Notes: a model not told the origin generated them from the sequence alone. A stretch of 40,968 nt of DNA from JAJFUG01 sp964473155 (GCA_964473155.1 CAYYNT010000037.1:1-40968), one strand, 5' to 3'. Positions 1-8,962 are shown, counted from the stretch's first letter. Numbers and translations are program-made.

Positions 1-81
1 TTAGTTCCTGGCCATCATTCTCTTGCAATTTTACAGAAATTTAAAGACACAACCTTCTTGACTTTAAGAAGAATTTAATTT

Positions 82-90
82 TGATATAAT
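82..90 (+). promoter_or_regulatory. Candidate extended -10 promoter for the pectate lyase gene
   Basis: TGATATAAT is an extended -10 element (TGn followed by a perfect TATAAT). The nearest good -35, TTGACT at 56-61, is 23 bp upstream, which is too far, so recognition would rely on the extended -10. It lies about 70 bp before the chosen ATG at 163. Sequence match only. Confidence 0.4.
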
Positions 91-162
91 GTTCTGGTGA
101 GATGCTGTGTAACGTATGCCATTTTTGATCAGGACAAATTCTGCTATCCAGGAGGCAGTAAG

Positions 163-1494
163 ATGCGCCTGAAAGAAAGAATCTTCATTTGTCTGGCTCT
201 TGCCCTGTCAGTTTCCGGGGCTGCTGGGCAGGATATTGAAGTAACCGGAAGGATACCTTCATTTCCCGGTGCTGAGGGTTTCGGTGCGATTACTTCGGGG
301 GGGCGCAGCGGCAGACTGATTCGTGTGACCAATCTGAATCCAACTGGACCGGGCAGTCTTCAGGAAGCGGTCAGCATGGATGGACCCAGGATAGTGGTAT
401 TCGAGGTGAGTGGGGTGATACAGGGGCCGGTGGAGATCAGCCGCGGGCAGTTGACTATCATGGGCCAGACCGCGCCAGGGGCAGGCATAACGATCCGGGG
501 GCCGTTCACAACCCGTCAGGACACTCTCCTTGGCGACATCGTAGTGCGCTTCCTCCGCGTTCGGCCCCGGCCGCACACGGGTTGGAATCAGGATGCAATA
601 TCGTTCGATAATGTTGAGCGCTGTATTATCGATCATGTCTCCCTTTCCTGGGGGAGCGATGAAAACATGGGTATTTACAATGCGCGCGATATAACTGTCC
701 AATGGTGCGCGCTCGAGGAATCAGATCCCGAGGGTTATCCGGACGGCCGTCCGCACAACGTGGGGCTGCTCAGCGGGCCCGGCGGGACCCGGATATCCAT
801 CCACCATAACCTTTTCGCACACCACAGGCGCCGCAATCCTGCCGTGGCCAACGGGCCATCCGATATCCGCAACAATGTGTTCTATGATTTTCGCGATGGC
901 CTTTCACATGAAGGACACCCGCCCAATGGCCTGGGATTCAACATTGTCGGCAACTATTACAAGGGCGGTCCAAGCGATCCGCAGATTTTTCCTTTCTGTT
1001 TTGTAGAGGGAGTATCCTACTATCTGCGGGAAAACTTTATCGAAGGCACGGGCATGATCCAGGATCCATGGGCTGAGGCGGACAGGCATCCCGGCCTGAA
1101 GCGCTATTCGGCCGGGGGAATGAAAGCCATTCAGGAGTATACAGTGGCCCCGGTGACCACCCAGGACCCTCGCCAGGCGTTTCGTTCGGTGCTGGCTGGA
1201 GCAGGATGTTTTCCCCGTGATGCGGTGAGCCTTCGAACGGTTTCGGAGGTCAGGGCCGGTGAAGGAAAATGGGGCCGTTTTGAACCGCCCGGCGGACTGA
1301 TGGAAGGATTGACAGCAGGCGTTCCGCCGGAGGACCTGGATCATGACGGCATGGCGGATGAATGGGAGCGCGCCAACGGGCTGAATCCTGAAGACAGCAG
1401 CGACTTCAACCGCGTAATGGCTTCAGGTTACACGGCCATCGAGCAATACTGCAACATGCTGGCTGTTAAACTGCTTGAGGATGTGGAAAACTAA
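163..1494 (+). CDS. Exported pectate lyase-like protein (PL1-type parallel beta-helix)
   Basis: Predicted 443-residue secreted polysaccharide lyase, expected to cleave polygalacturonate by beta-elimination. The ATG at 163 is chosen because AGGAGG at 150-155 sits 7 bp upstream; the frame is open further 5' but without a ribosome site. Residues 1-22 form a signal peptide (charged start, then a hydrophobic stretch, then SGAAGQ). The mature N-terminus has the PL1 hallmark FPGAEGFGAITSGGRSG (34-50). The helix core carries the Asp-containing DAISFDNVERCIIDHVSLSW region (144-163) and HHNLFAHHRRRNP (214-226), where PL1 enzymes place catalytic or substrate-binding arginines. The C-terminus has DLDHDGMADEWE (391-402), a calcium-loop motif common at the end of PL1 proteins in this type of bacterium. 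The next gene is convergent. Family is confident; exact substrate (pectate or pectin) is inferred. Confidence 0.88.
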   Translation: MRLKERIFICLALALSVSGAAGQDIEVTGRIPSFPGAEGFGAITSGGRSGRLIRVTNLNPTGPGSLQEAVSMDGPRIVVFEVSGVIQGPVEISRGQLTIMGQTAPGAGITIRGPFTTRQDTLLGDIVVRFLRVRPRPHTGWNQDAISFDNVERCIIDHVSLSWGSDENMGIYNARDITVQWCALEESDPEGYPDGRPHNVGLLSGPGGTRISIHHNLFAHHRRRNPAVANGPSDIRNNVFYDFRDGLSHEGHPPNGLGFNIVGNYYKGGPSDPQIFPFCFVEGVSYYLRENFIEGTGMIQDPWAEADRHPGLKRYSAGGMKAIQEYTVAPVTTQDPRQAFRSVLAGAGCFPRDAVSLRTVSEVRAGEGKWGRFEPPGGLMEGLTAGVPPEDLDHDGMADEWERANGLNPEDSSDFNRVMASGYTAIEQYCNMLAVKLLEDVEN

Positions 1495-1565
1495 ACACAA
1501 ACGCAAACAATCTTACAGGAGGACTCAAAACAGCATTCTTGCCGATAGCGGTTTATTATGCGATG

Positions 1566-3602
1566 TCAAAGCTCATCGTAAAATGCAGGAGCGCTCAGAT
1601 TGCCCTGCCTGTCGACTGCGATCAGCATATAACGGGCTTTGCCGTTTTTCAGAGCCGCATAATCGAAAAATGACACTTCTCCGGCGGGCAGGGAAGCGAT
1701 CAGACATTCCGGTCCGGCCGTGGGACGGGTGTTGTCGGCATAATACAGATTGTAATAGCGTAAATCCGCCGAGGGAGAGCTTTCCCATTCAAGGTAGTAG
1801 TCACCCGGAGATATTTTCGTACCGGTAAGCTTTTCAGGTTTGTCAGGCGGGATATTATCCCAGCCTGTCCCGGATTTCAAAGTGTTTTGGATTTGAAACT
1901 CCCCTGTATCACTCACTTTCACTTCCAGCACCGGTGAGAGCCTGTCGCTTTCCAAGCCCGAATGTTCCTGGCTGGTTACCGCGTAATAATAAACATCGTC
2001 CTTATCCAGATTATCATCAACGTATGAACATTGTCCGGCGGGACATTCGGCAAGAGGCAGGAAACTGTTGTTCACACCCTTGATTTTCCATATCCGGTAG
2101 AGCTTGATTTCACCCGAAAGCCCGGCGGGTTTCCAGGTCAGCCGGACTCCACGTTTTTCCGGAACAGCGCTCAGTGCGACTGGAGGGGCTGGTTTGCGCG
2201 CCACGACCACATAGCAGTCATAAGCGCCGACATCCGGCTGGAGCATTGTGCTGGAGAAGAAACACTTGGTGCCGTCGGGACTTTGCGCCGGGCGGGCAAT
2301 GGAGCAATAGTCGTGTTCCTTCCCTCCGGCTGTATCCTGCCACTGGGTGTAGGTAGTGCAGAGTTCCTTCACTGGACTGCCATCCAGGTAGGCCTGGATA
2401 ATTTTACCGCTGTATTTCGTATCCTGGTGCGGGCTGGGACTGGCGAAAAAGCTCTGTCTGTCGTTCCCGTCCCAGGCGATATGCCCGCCCGAGACCTCTC
2501 TGCTCCCGGCTACGCGCGCCAGGTGACGGTCGTTTTCATAGTCCCAAACATGCAGACCGAAATCATCAGTCTCCCGTCCCGAGTCGCCGTAATAAGCCAC
2601 GAGCGAACCTCCCGCAGCCCAGGCCGGGTGAGAGAAATAAGGTCGCATCCCGCTTCTGGCGGCATAACACAGGCGCACTTTCTCTTTATCGCCGTCCAGA
2701 GGGAATTCCCAGAATATTGGTTCGCCCGGCCTGTCCCATGGACCGTAGTCAAGGATATAGCGGTCCTGCGGATCGCGGCGAAAAGTTATATCATGTATGT
2801 GCCATTCCTCATTCCTGTCGTGTCCCGGCAAATCGAGGTTCATACGGAAAGGATAACTCCGGATCATTTTCCCGAAATCCGGCGAGTCGCGTCGCATATC
2901 GAAAAAATAGAGAAAAGGCTCGTAGTCTCTGGAACCGCGGTCCTTGATCATCACTATATTGTTATCCGAGACATAGGAATATATCTCCCGTCTCCGTCCG
3001 GCCGGTTCCAGACCGGCCACGCGGCTTGCCATACAACGCATGTCCGGAGTCAGGTCGGCCAGATAGAAAGCCTGACGGTCGACAAAATACATTCTTCGCG
3101 GATTGAACCGGTCCCAGATTACGTGGCGTGACAGAAGAACGAGATCGTAATATGGTTTTCCGTTCAAAAGAGGCTCCATCACGCGCAACCCGCCTCCGTC
3201 GGCATTCATGATAAAAATATGCTTTGTTCCGCCGCTGCCGCTTCCCGGAATCCAGCGGTCGCTGTTGAAAGCGAAAAGCGAACCGTCTGCATTCCAGGGG
3301 GAACGGTTGATATGACAATGCGGAGTGTTTCTCGAAAGGTCCCAGGTCAGGCGCCAGACCTCATGTCCGGTGCTGAGGTCGTTGAATATCAGTAATTCAG
3401 GCTGCAACGTGCTGTCCGCCCGTCGAAGGTGACTCTCGAATAACTCATCTCTCGGTTTTTCCTTCAGCAGGGCGGTCCTGCGGGAAATTTCAGTCAGTCC
3501 CTGGAACACAGGCATCCCCGGTTCACCGGCTGCACCAGACCTTGGAGCGATCAACAGAGTGAACGCAAAAGCGAGCGTAAGCTGAAACATGTTTTTTCCC
3601 AT
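1566..3602 (-). CDS. Exported PD40-type beta-propeller with two C-terminal Fn3-like domains
   Basis: A 678-residue secreted protein. Residues 1-25 are a signal peptide. Residues about 70-465 contain TolB/PD40-like blade motifs: SPWNADGSLFAFNSD (101-115), HPAWAAGGSLVAYYGDS (325-341) and SPDGTKCFFSS (441-451). Histidines cluster at 267-270 (HIH), 374 and 430. Two fibronectin-III-like segments follow at about 470-565 and 583-675. The propeller style recalls oligogalacturonate lyases (PL22), which are seven-bladed with a His-coordinated metal, and the neighbouring pectate lyase would supply oligogalacturonides. The equivalence of the histidines was not checked by alignment, so it may instead be a non-catalytic sensor or binding protein. 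The ATG at 3602 has AGGG about 7 bp upstream. It converges on the pectate lyase gene with only 71 bp between, and no clear terminator is visible there. Confidence 0.7.
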   Translation of the reverse strand: MGKNMFQLTLAFAFTLLIAPRSGAAGEPGMPVFQGLTEISRRTALLKEKPRDELFESHLRRADSTLQPELLIFNDLSTGHEVWRLTWDLSRNTPHCHINRSPWNADGSLFAFNSDRWIPGSGSGGTKHIFIMNADGGGLRVMEPLLNGKPYYDLVLLSRHVIWDRFNPRRMYFVDRQAFYLADLTPDMRCMASRVAGLEPAGRRREIYSYVSDNNIVMIKDRGSRDYEPFLYFFDMRRDSPDFGKMIRSYPFRMNLDLPGHDRNEEWHIHDITFRRDPQDRYILDYGPWDRPGEPIFWEFPLDGDKEKVRLCYAARSGMRPYFSHPAWAAGGSLVAYYGDSGRETDDFGLHVWDYENDRHLARVAGSREVSGGHIAWDGNDRQSFFASPSPHQDTKYSGKIIQAYLDGSPVKELCTTYTQWQDTAGGKEHDYCSIARPAQSPDGTKCFFSSTMLQPDVGAYDCYVVVARKPAPPVALSAVPEKRGVRLTWKPAGLSGEIKLYRIWKIKGVNNSFLPLAECPAGQCSYVDDNLDKDDVYYYAVTSQEHSGLESDRLSPVLEVKVSDTGEFQIQNTLKSGTGWDNIPPDKPEKLTGTKISPGDYYLEWESSPSADLRYYNLYYADNTRPTAGPECLIASLPAGEVSFFDYAALKNGKARYMLIAVDRQGNLSAPAFYDEL

Positions 3603-3759
3603 GATGAATCCCTGGTCCGAAGGATATTTAAAGTCTTGTTCGAAATAAAGCGGCTTTTAAAAATGTAAGCTCACATAAATCCAGTCAACAGGTTATATCT
3701 AAATGTATGGCGCTGATGATCACCCGACATTCGATCAGGATTCGTATGTAATTATTTTC

Positions 3760-3787
3760 TTGCATTTTAATTGAATGATGTTATACT
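3760..3787 (+). promoter_or_regulatory. Sigma-70-type promoter of the cold-shock gene
   Basis: TTGCAT (3760-3765), a 16-bp spacer and TATACT (3782-3787). Transcription would start near 3794, leaving a leader of about 107 nt before the cspA-like ATG. Long structured leaders are usual for cold-shock genes. Confidence 0.6.
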
Positions 3788-3796
3788 ATGTCTGTC

Positions 3797-3830
3797 GGCA
3801 GGGGTAGCTTTGCCTTCCCCTGCCTTTTTT
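3797..3830 (+). terminator. Intrinsic terminator in the cold-shock gene leader (candidate attenuator)
   Basis: GGCAGGGG (3797-3804) pairs perfectly with CCCCTGCC (3817-3824) across a 12-nt loop, and six T residues follow (3825-3830). It lies just downstream of the predicted start point near 3794 and upstream of the cold-shock ORF. The nearest plus-strand gene upstream ends at 1494, so it is unlikely to terminate another gene. As drawn it would release an RNA of about 37 nt unless antiterminated. Confidence 0.6.
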
Positions 3831-3833
3831 GTG

Positions 3834-3863
3834 GCTGCAAGAATCTTTAATCGATGTTGCAGC
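3834..3863 (+). promoter_or_regulatory. Second leader hairpin upstream of the cold-shock gene
   Basis: GCTGCAA (3834-3840) and TTGCAGC (3857-3863) can form a 7-bp stem with a 16-nt loop. It is followed shortly by a T5 run at 3869-3873. It may be part of a temperature-dependent leader fold together with the terminator-like hairpin just 5' of it. This is a base-pairing observation only. Confidence 0.35.
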
Positions 3864-3900
3864 TGCTGTTTTTACATTTTGCTGTAAGGAGTGTTTTTAG

Positions 3901-4107
3901 ATGGCCACAGGAAAAGTGAAATGGTTCAATGAATCCAAAGGTTTCGGATTTATCGAACAGGAAAATGGTGCGGATGTGTTCGTCCATTATTCCGCCATCA
4001 ATGCGGACGGGTTCAAGACTCTAAACGAAAATCAGAAAGTTACTTTCGATATCGTGCAAGGGCCGAAGGGACTTCAGTCTACAAACGTCGTGCCAGTTAA
4101 AGACTGA
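3901..4107 (+). CDS. Cold-shock protein, CspA family
   Basis: A 68-residue single cold-shock domain, the full normal length. RNP-1 is KGFGFIEQ (13-20) and RNP-2 is DVFVHYSAI (25-33), the aromatic patches that bind single-stranded RNA and DNA. The N-terminal GKVKWFNESKGFGFI is canonical. Family members melt RNA secondary structure and act as transcription antiterminators. The ATG has AAGGAG at 3886-3891, 9 bp upstream. The gene is monocistronic, with its own promoter, an unusual terminator-like leader hairpin and a strong terminator after the stop. Paralogues cannot be told apart from sequence alone, so no csp letter is assigned. Confidence 0.97.
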   Translation: MATGKVKWFNESKGFGFIEQENGADVFVHYSAINADGFKTLNENQKVTFDIVQGPKGLQSTNVVPVKD

Positions 4108-4131
4108 CGATAACACGGCATTGACTTCAGA

Positions 4132-4163
4132 CCCCCGGAAATTATATTTCCGGGGGTTTTTTT
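4132..4163 (+). terminator. Rho-independent terminator after the cold-shock gene
   Basis: A perfect 11-bp stem, CCCCCGGAAAT (4132-4142) with ATTTCCGGGGG (4146-4156), a 3-nt loop and a T7 tract (4157-4163), 24 bp after the stop codon. Confidence 0.95.
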
Positions 4164-4262
4164 ATTCCGTCAGGTTGACTGAAATAATTATTTAAACAAA
4201 GTTTACTCCGTCTCTACCGGGTTAGAGAAGCTAAATTCTGCGGTCAAGTAAAGGATTATATT

Positions 4263-7200
4263 ATGAGCAGTTCGACGAGCAAGTGTTTTCTGGCTGTCCT
4301 CATGCTTATCGCAGCATGGGCGTGTCCCGCCGCCGGGGCCAATGACTGGGAAGACCCGCAGATTGTGGGTATCAACAAGGAAACTCCGCACGTGCGCTGT
4401 ATCCCGTTCCAGGACCAGAAAGCCGCTCTGAGCGATGACCTGGAATCCTCGCCCTGGCAGGCCAGCCTTAACGGCGCCTGGAAGTTCCACTATGTCAGCC
4501 GCCCGGACCTTCGCCCCCAGGATTTCTACCGCGAGGATTACGACATCTCCGGCTGGAGCACGATAAACGTGCCGGGCCACTGGGAGCTTCAGGGTTGGGG
4601 CATTCCAATCTACGTGAACATCCCGTACGAGTTCAAAAAGAATCCGCCGTTCATCCAGGCGGATTATAATCCGGTCGGCTCCTACAGGCGTGAATTCACG
4701 CTTCCGGAATCCTGGGCCGGGCGGCGGGTGTTCGTGGTGTTCGAGGGCGTGATGTCAGCTTTCTACCTCTGGGTCAACGGTCAGAAAGTGGGCTACAGTC
4801 AGGACAGCATGACCCCGGCCGAGTTCGATCTGACCCCATATGTCCATCCCGGCGTCAATTCACTGGCCGTGGAGGTATACCGCTGGAGCGACGGCAGCTA
4901 CCTGGAGTGCCAGGACATGTGGCGTTTCGGCGGCATCCACCGGGATGTATACCTCTATTCCACCCCCGAGCTGCACCTGCGAGACTGGGAGGTCCGCACT
5001 GATCTGGATGAAAAATACCGTGACGCTGTCCTGAGTGTGGGGTTGGAACTCAAAAACCAAGCCTCAAAGAATCTGTCAGGAACAGCGGAACTGACCCTTC
5101 TGGATGATAAGGGGAAAGCAGTCTGCCGTATGAGAGGCGCAGGAAAAGTCCCTGCCGGACAGCCGCTGCGCCTGAACCTGTCAGCCAGGGTCAGTAATCC
5201 GGCCAAATGGACAGCCGAGACTCCCAACCTCTACAGTCTTTTGATCGAGTTGAAAGACTCCGGCGGAGCGTTGACAGAGACTTTCTGCACGCATGTCGGA
5301 TTCAGGGAAGTGGAGATCCGCAACGCCCGGTTGCTGGTCAACGGGCGGGCGATCCTGGTCAAGGGCGTGAACCGCCACGAGCATGATCCCGACCGTAGCC
5401 GCGCGATCAGCCGGGACTGGATGCTTGAGGACATACGGCTGATGAAGCAGAACAACATCAACACAGTCCGCACCTCGCACTACCCGGACAACCAGTTCTG
5501 GTATGACCTGTGCGACCAATATGGCCTGTACGTAATCGACGAGGCCAATATCGAGTCGCACGGCATGGGCTATGAACCGGATTCCACTCTGGGTAACAAT
5601 CCGTTGTGGATCAAAGCCCACCTGGACCGCACACAGCGGATGCTGGAGCGCGACAAGAACCATCCCTCGGTGATTATCTGGTCTTTGGGCAACGAAGCAG
5701 GCAACGGAGTCTGTTTTGACAGCACGTACAATTGGACCAAGCATCGCGATCCCTCGCGGCCCGTTCATTATGAGAGAGCTGAACAGGGACGAAACACGGA
5801 CATCGTAAGCCTTATGTATTCTCCGATTGAAGACCTTCTCGAATACGCCAGCCATCCGCAGACCCGGCCGTTTATCCTCTGCGAATACGCGCATGCGATG
5901 GGCAATTCGGTGGGGAACCTTCAGGATTACTGGGACGCAATTGAGAGTCATCCCGTGCTCCAGGGCGGCTGTATCTGGGACTGGGTGGACCAGGGCCTGC
6001 GGCGGTTCGATGAGAAAGGCCGACAGTTCTGGGCCTATGGCGGAGATTTCGGCGACTACCCGAATGACGACAATTTCTGCTGCAACGGGATAGTTTTTCC
6101 TGACCGGAAGCCTCATCCTTCGCTGTTTGAGGTGAAGAAAGTCTACCAGAATGTCAAGGTCCGTCCTCTGGACCTGGAAAAAGGCCTGGTTGAAATAGTC
6201 AACGCTCATTCGTTCGTTCCGCTGGATTTTGTCACGGCTCGCTGGGAACTGCTGGAGGACGGGCGCGTGGTTCAGTCCGGCGAAATGCCAAAACTAAAGC
6301 TCGCTGCCGGAGAAAAGGGACGATACAGCATTCCGTTCAAAAGGCCGGCCGGAACAGGGACGCATGAATACTGGCTCAACCTGAGGTTTACGCGGCGCGA
6401 GGCGGCGCCGTTGGTCCCGGCCGGGCACGAGGTGGCGGTGGAGCAGTTCAGGCTGCCTTTCGGCGGCGCAGAGAACGTGCCGTATCCTGGGGATGGTCCG
6501 GCCGGGGGAGCTCTGGTCACCCGAGAGGACGGTGACAGCCTGATCGTGGCCGGACAGGATTTCCGTGTAATATTTGACCGCAATAGCGGCCTTATGTGTA
6601 CATGGAAGAGCGGGGACCGGAACCTCTTTTTAAGCGGGCCTGTCCCGGATTTCTGGCGCGCTCCCACGGACAACGATGACGGAAACGAGATGGTCAAACG
6701 TCTGGGCGTCTGGCGTAAAGCCGGTGATATCCGTCAACTGCGTTTGATCAAAGTTGAGAACGGAAGCGATGGCCGAGTTGTCGTTCGGGCGCAGCTTTAC
6801 CTCCCGGCGGTTCAGGCGGATTATTTCATTGAATACGGCATTGAACCCTCCGGGCAGATCGAGGTCCATGCGCGGTTCAAGCCAAGCCGGGAGCAGCCGG
6901 AACTTCCTCGATTCGGTATGCGAATCGTATTGCCGGGCGGTTTCGAGAATGTGGAATGGTACGGGCGCGGACCGCAGGAGAACTATCAGGACCGGCGCAC
7001 CGCGGCGCTTGTGGGCGTTTATTCGGGCACGGTGGACGGGCAGTTCACACCATACGTGCGGCCGCAGGAGAACGGTTATAAGACCGACGTGCGCTGGCTG
7101 AAACTTAATGACGGAAAGGGAGGCGGATTGCTGGTCGAGGGCCTTCCGGTTTTCTGTTTCGGGGTGTCGCATTACGCGGCCAGGGACCTGGAACGGGCCG

Positions 7201-7364
7201 CGCACCCGAAAGAGCTTATCCGCCAGGATGAAATATACCTGAATGTCGACCTGAAGCAAATGGGCGTGGGAGGAGACAACAGTTGGGGCGCGCTGCCGCA
7301 TCCGCAGTATCGCCTGCCCTGCCTGGAATATGAATATTCGTTCCGGCTGCGCCCGGCTCCCTGA
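4263..7364 (+). CDS. Exported beta-galactosidase, GH2 family (LacZ-like)
   Basis: A 1033-residue GH2 enzyme, the usual length for LacZ-type beta-galactosidases, that hydrolyses terminal beta-galactosides. It differs from E. coli LacZ in having a signal peptide (about 1-25), so it should act outside the cytoplasm. Domains in order: sugar-binding jelly roll (about 60-235), an Ig-like domain (about 240-345), a TIM barrel (about 350-640), a second Ig-like domain and the C-terminal Bgal_small_N domain (about 770-1030). Catalytic signatures are present: acid/base Glu478 in LGNEAGN and nucleophile Glu541 in ILCEYAHAMGNS; GVNRHEHDP (368-376) and RTSHYPDNQFWYDLCD (403-418) are also family hallmarks. 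AAAGGA lies about 8 bp before the ATG. Terminators bracket the gene, so it is probably monocistronic. Natural targets may be pectin galactan side chains, which is inferred from the neighbouring genes. Confidence 0.93.
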   Translation: MSSSTSKCFLAVLMLIAAWACPAAGANDWEDPQIVGINKETPHVRCIPFQDQKAALSDDLESSPWQASLNGAWKFHYVSRPDLRPQDFYREDYDISGWSTINVPGHWELQGWGIPIYVNIPYEFKKNPPFIQADYNPVGSYRREFTLPESWAGRRVFVVFEGVMSAFYLWVNGQKVGYSQDSMTPAEFDLTPYVHPGVNSLAVEVYRWSDGSYLECQDMWRFGGIHRDVYLYSTPELHLRDWEVRTDLDEKYRDAVLSVGLELKNQASKNLSGTAELTLLDDKGKAVCRMRGAGKVPAGQPLRLNLSARVSNPAKWTAETPNLYSLLIELKDSGGALTETFCTHVGFREVEIRNARLLVNGRAILVKGVNRHEHDPDRSRAISRDWMLEDIRLMKQNNINTVRTSHYPDNQFWYDLCDQYGLYVIDEANIESHGMGYEPDSTLGNNPLWIKAHLDRTQRMLERDKNHPSVIIWSLGNEAGNGVCFDSTYNWTKHRDPSRPVHYERAEQGRNTDIVSLMYSPIEDLLEYASHPQTRPFILCEYAHAMGNSVGNLQDYWDAIESHPVLQGGCIWDWVDQGLRRFDEKGRQFWAYGGDFGDYPNDDNFCCNGIVFPDRKPHPSLFEVKKVYQNVKVRPLDLEKGLVEIVNAHSFVPLDFVTARWELLEDGRVVQSGEMPKLKLAAGEKGRYSIPFKRPAGTGTHEYWLNLRFTRREAAPLVPAGHEVAVEQFRLPFGGAENVPYPGDGPAGGALVTREDGDSLIVAGQDFRVIFDRNSGLMCTWKSGDRNLFLSGPVPDFWRAPTDNDDGNEMVKRLGVWRKAGDIRQLRLIKVENGSDGRVVVRAQLYLPAVQADYFIEYGIEPSGQIEVHARFKPSREQPELPRFGMRIVLPGGFENVEWYGRGPQENYQDRRTAALVGVYSGTVDGQFTPYVRPQENGYKTDVRWLKLNDGKGGGLLVEGLPVFCFGVSHYAARDLERAAHPKELIRQDEIYLNVDLKQMGVGGDNSWGALPHPQYRLPCLEYEYSFRLRPAP

Positions 7365-7729
7365 CTGCGGTGACTGGTGGCAGATTGAGATGTTACAGGG
7401 TCAGGTTGCGATGATAAAAGCACAGGGATGCGTTTTTGCGTCCCTGTGCTTTTTTTAACTGGTTCTCCGGCCGATAAAACGCAAATACTGAACGTTCCGG
7501 AATAATTGAAGAAGAAATCTGGTCAGGGCTGTTTAATCTGAGGAATAATCGAGCGGCTGAAAACCTAACTCTTTTCGTCTGATGCAAAAAGATATATAAT
7601 TCAGGAAAAATTATTGACTCTGGACTTGCATAAGACTTTCCTTTTACTCAAGATTATTAAGATGATTTTCGAGCGGCGCTGAACGAAATATTATCCTCCC
7701 TGTTGATTGCCTTTTTCAAAGAGGCTTGA
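7365..7729. other. Intergenic region between the GH2 gene and the HD-domain gene
   Basis: Holds the strong terminator at 7416-7456 and a perfect TATAAT at 7595-7600 with only a poor -35 (TTTTCG, 7572-7577). TTGACT at 7614-7619 has no matching -10. AAAGAGG at 7718-7724 precedes the TTG start of the next gene. No convincing small ORF or RNA was seen. Confidence 0.5.
7416..7456 (+). terminator. Rho-independent terminator after the GH2 gene
   Basis: AAAAGCACAGGGA (7416-7428) pairs with TCCCTGTGCTTTT (7441-7453). The stem extends inward through a T-G wobble and GC pairs, with a T-rich loop, and the right arm runs into a T7 tract (7450-7456). The A-rich left arm also allows function on the other strand. 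Confidence 0.92.
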
Positions 7730-8962
7730 TTGCTTGTCCATACCGACCATCTCGTTCCGGGAATGCGGCTGGAAAGAGACATTGAGCTGCGGGCCGGCAG
7801 CTTTCTGATAACAGTGCGCGAACTGGGGCAACGCGGCCTGGATAACAAACTGATCCAGTCGATCCGCAAGTTCTCCGATCAGATCGTTCCTGTCAGCCAT
7901 CGTATTGGTATAAAGGAAGACCTGTTAGCGCTCAGTGAACTGCGGTCGGTCGTGCAGTTAGACTTGAACCATGCGTTGCGGCAGGTGACCTCGGGAAAGG
8001 TGACGCCTGACTATCTGAATCCGGAGATTGGAGAGAAGGTGCTCCGGGTGATGGACTCAGTAACCTCGCACCCGGATATAATCTGTCTTTTGTACGACAG
8101 CCGTTTCAATACTCCATCCGATAAAATCCCGGTTGATCTTATTATCGAGCACAGTTTCAGATCTGCATTTCTTGCACTGGCTCTGTCCATCCGCCTTGGC
8201 AGCACGATTATATCTTTGACCAATCTCGGTATGGCGGCCCTTTTGCACGACCTTAGCCTGCTGACCACGCCGTTTTTCTCCAATGGCCGTTCGCTGGATG
8301 ATCTGGGAAGGGATCAACTGGACAGTTTCGTTTCGCGTCATCAGGTGCAGAGCGCTCTGTTTTTCAGCGACAGGGCTGTAAAATTGTCTCCATACCAGCA
8401 AGGTGAAATCATACACATTCTGGCCAGCCATCACCGTCTTCCCCTGGATGGCCCAGTGCATCGCAACTCTCTGATTTTCCATCTTGCCGATCTGGTGGAT
8501 GAGATGGTTTCGCAGCTTCCGCACCAGATCCGTTATTGTTTCAATTATTACGGGGAGGAGCCGATCAGGAGCCGTTTCAGCCGGCGGGCCGGGCTCGTTG
8601 CGGTCCTGGGAGCGCTTGCGGAGCAGGCCAACCTGCGCGGAGGTCAGATCCGGCAGGTTATCTTCGCTCTTACCGAGTTGTTCAGGATGCCTGAACTGAT
8701 GAACGTGAATTATTCCAGCAGGCTGCGTGAAATTGTGGAATGGTGTCCTTTCAATTCGGCCTCTCTCTGGCCGGGAGGCGAGAGCAATGACTTGCCCAGG
8801 GCGGTGTTCTGCCGCCGCAGCCGGGAGGATGGTTTTTCATGTCCGCATATGGTTTTCTCCAGGATTCAAATTCAGCAGGCGGACGGCTCTTTTGCCGATT
8901 ATTACAAATGCGGCGAACTGGGCGGACGGCTGCACAAGCTCAACCAGGGGAAGGATGATTAG
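7730..8962 (+). CDS. HD-domain protein, degenerate HD-GYP type
   Basis: A 410-residue cytoplasmic protein starting at TTG, with AAAGAGG 5 bp upstream. The N-terminus (HLVPGMRLERDI, 7-18) resembles the segment preceding many HD-GYP domains. The likely HD core has His141 in HSFR, His173-Asp174 in LLHDLSLL, His204, His234-His235 in ASHHRLPLDGP and Asp254 in HLADLVDEM. Canonical c-di-GMP phosphodiesterases have HDIGK and HHExxDGxGYP; here the Lys is Leu and the GYP signature is missing. The metal ligands look partly kept, so it may be a phosphohydrolase with altered substrate or a binding-only signalling protein. No membrane segments are visible. Its neighbours do not clarify the role. Confidence 0.65.
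   Translation: MLVHTDHLVPGMRLERDIELRAGSFLITVRELGQRGLDNKLIQSIRKFSDQIVPVSHRIGIKEDLLALSELRSVVQLDLNHALRQVTSGKVTPDYLNPEIGEKVLRVMDSVTSHPDIICLLYDSRFNTPSDKIPVDLIIEHSFRSAFLALALSIRLGSTIISLTNLGMAALLHDLSLLTTPFFSNGRSLDDLGRDQLDSFVSRHQVQSALFFSDRAVKLSPYQQGEIIHILASHHRLPLDGPVHRNSLIFHLADLVDEMVSQLPHQIRYCFNYYGEEPIRSRFSRRAGLVAVLGALAEQANLRGGQIRQVIFALTELFRMPELMNVNYSSRLREIVEWCPFNSASLWPGGESNDLPRAVFCRRSREDGFSCPHMVFSRIQIQQADGSFADYYKCGELGGRLHKLNQGKDD

Noticed and set aside
2031..3131. 366-codon open frame on the plus strand inside the propeller gene
   Set aside because: Antisense to a well-supported exported protein, no ribosome site, signal peptide or recognisable motif.
5181..6209. 342-codon minus-strand open frame inside the GH2 gene
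   Set aside because: Antisense shadow of a high-GC gene whose catalytic motifs are intact on the plus strand.
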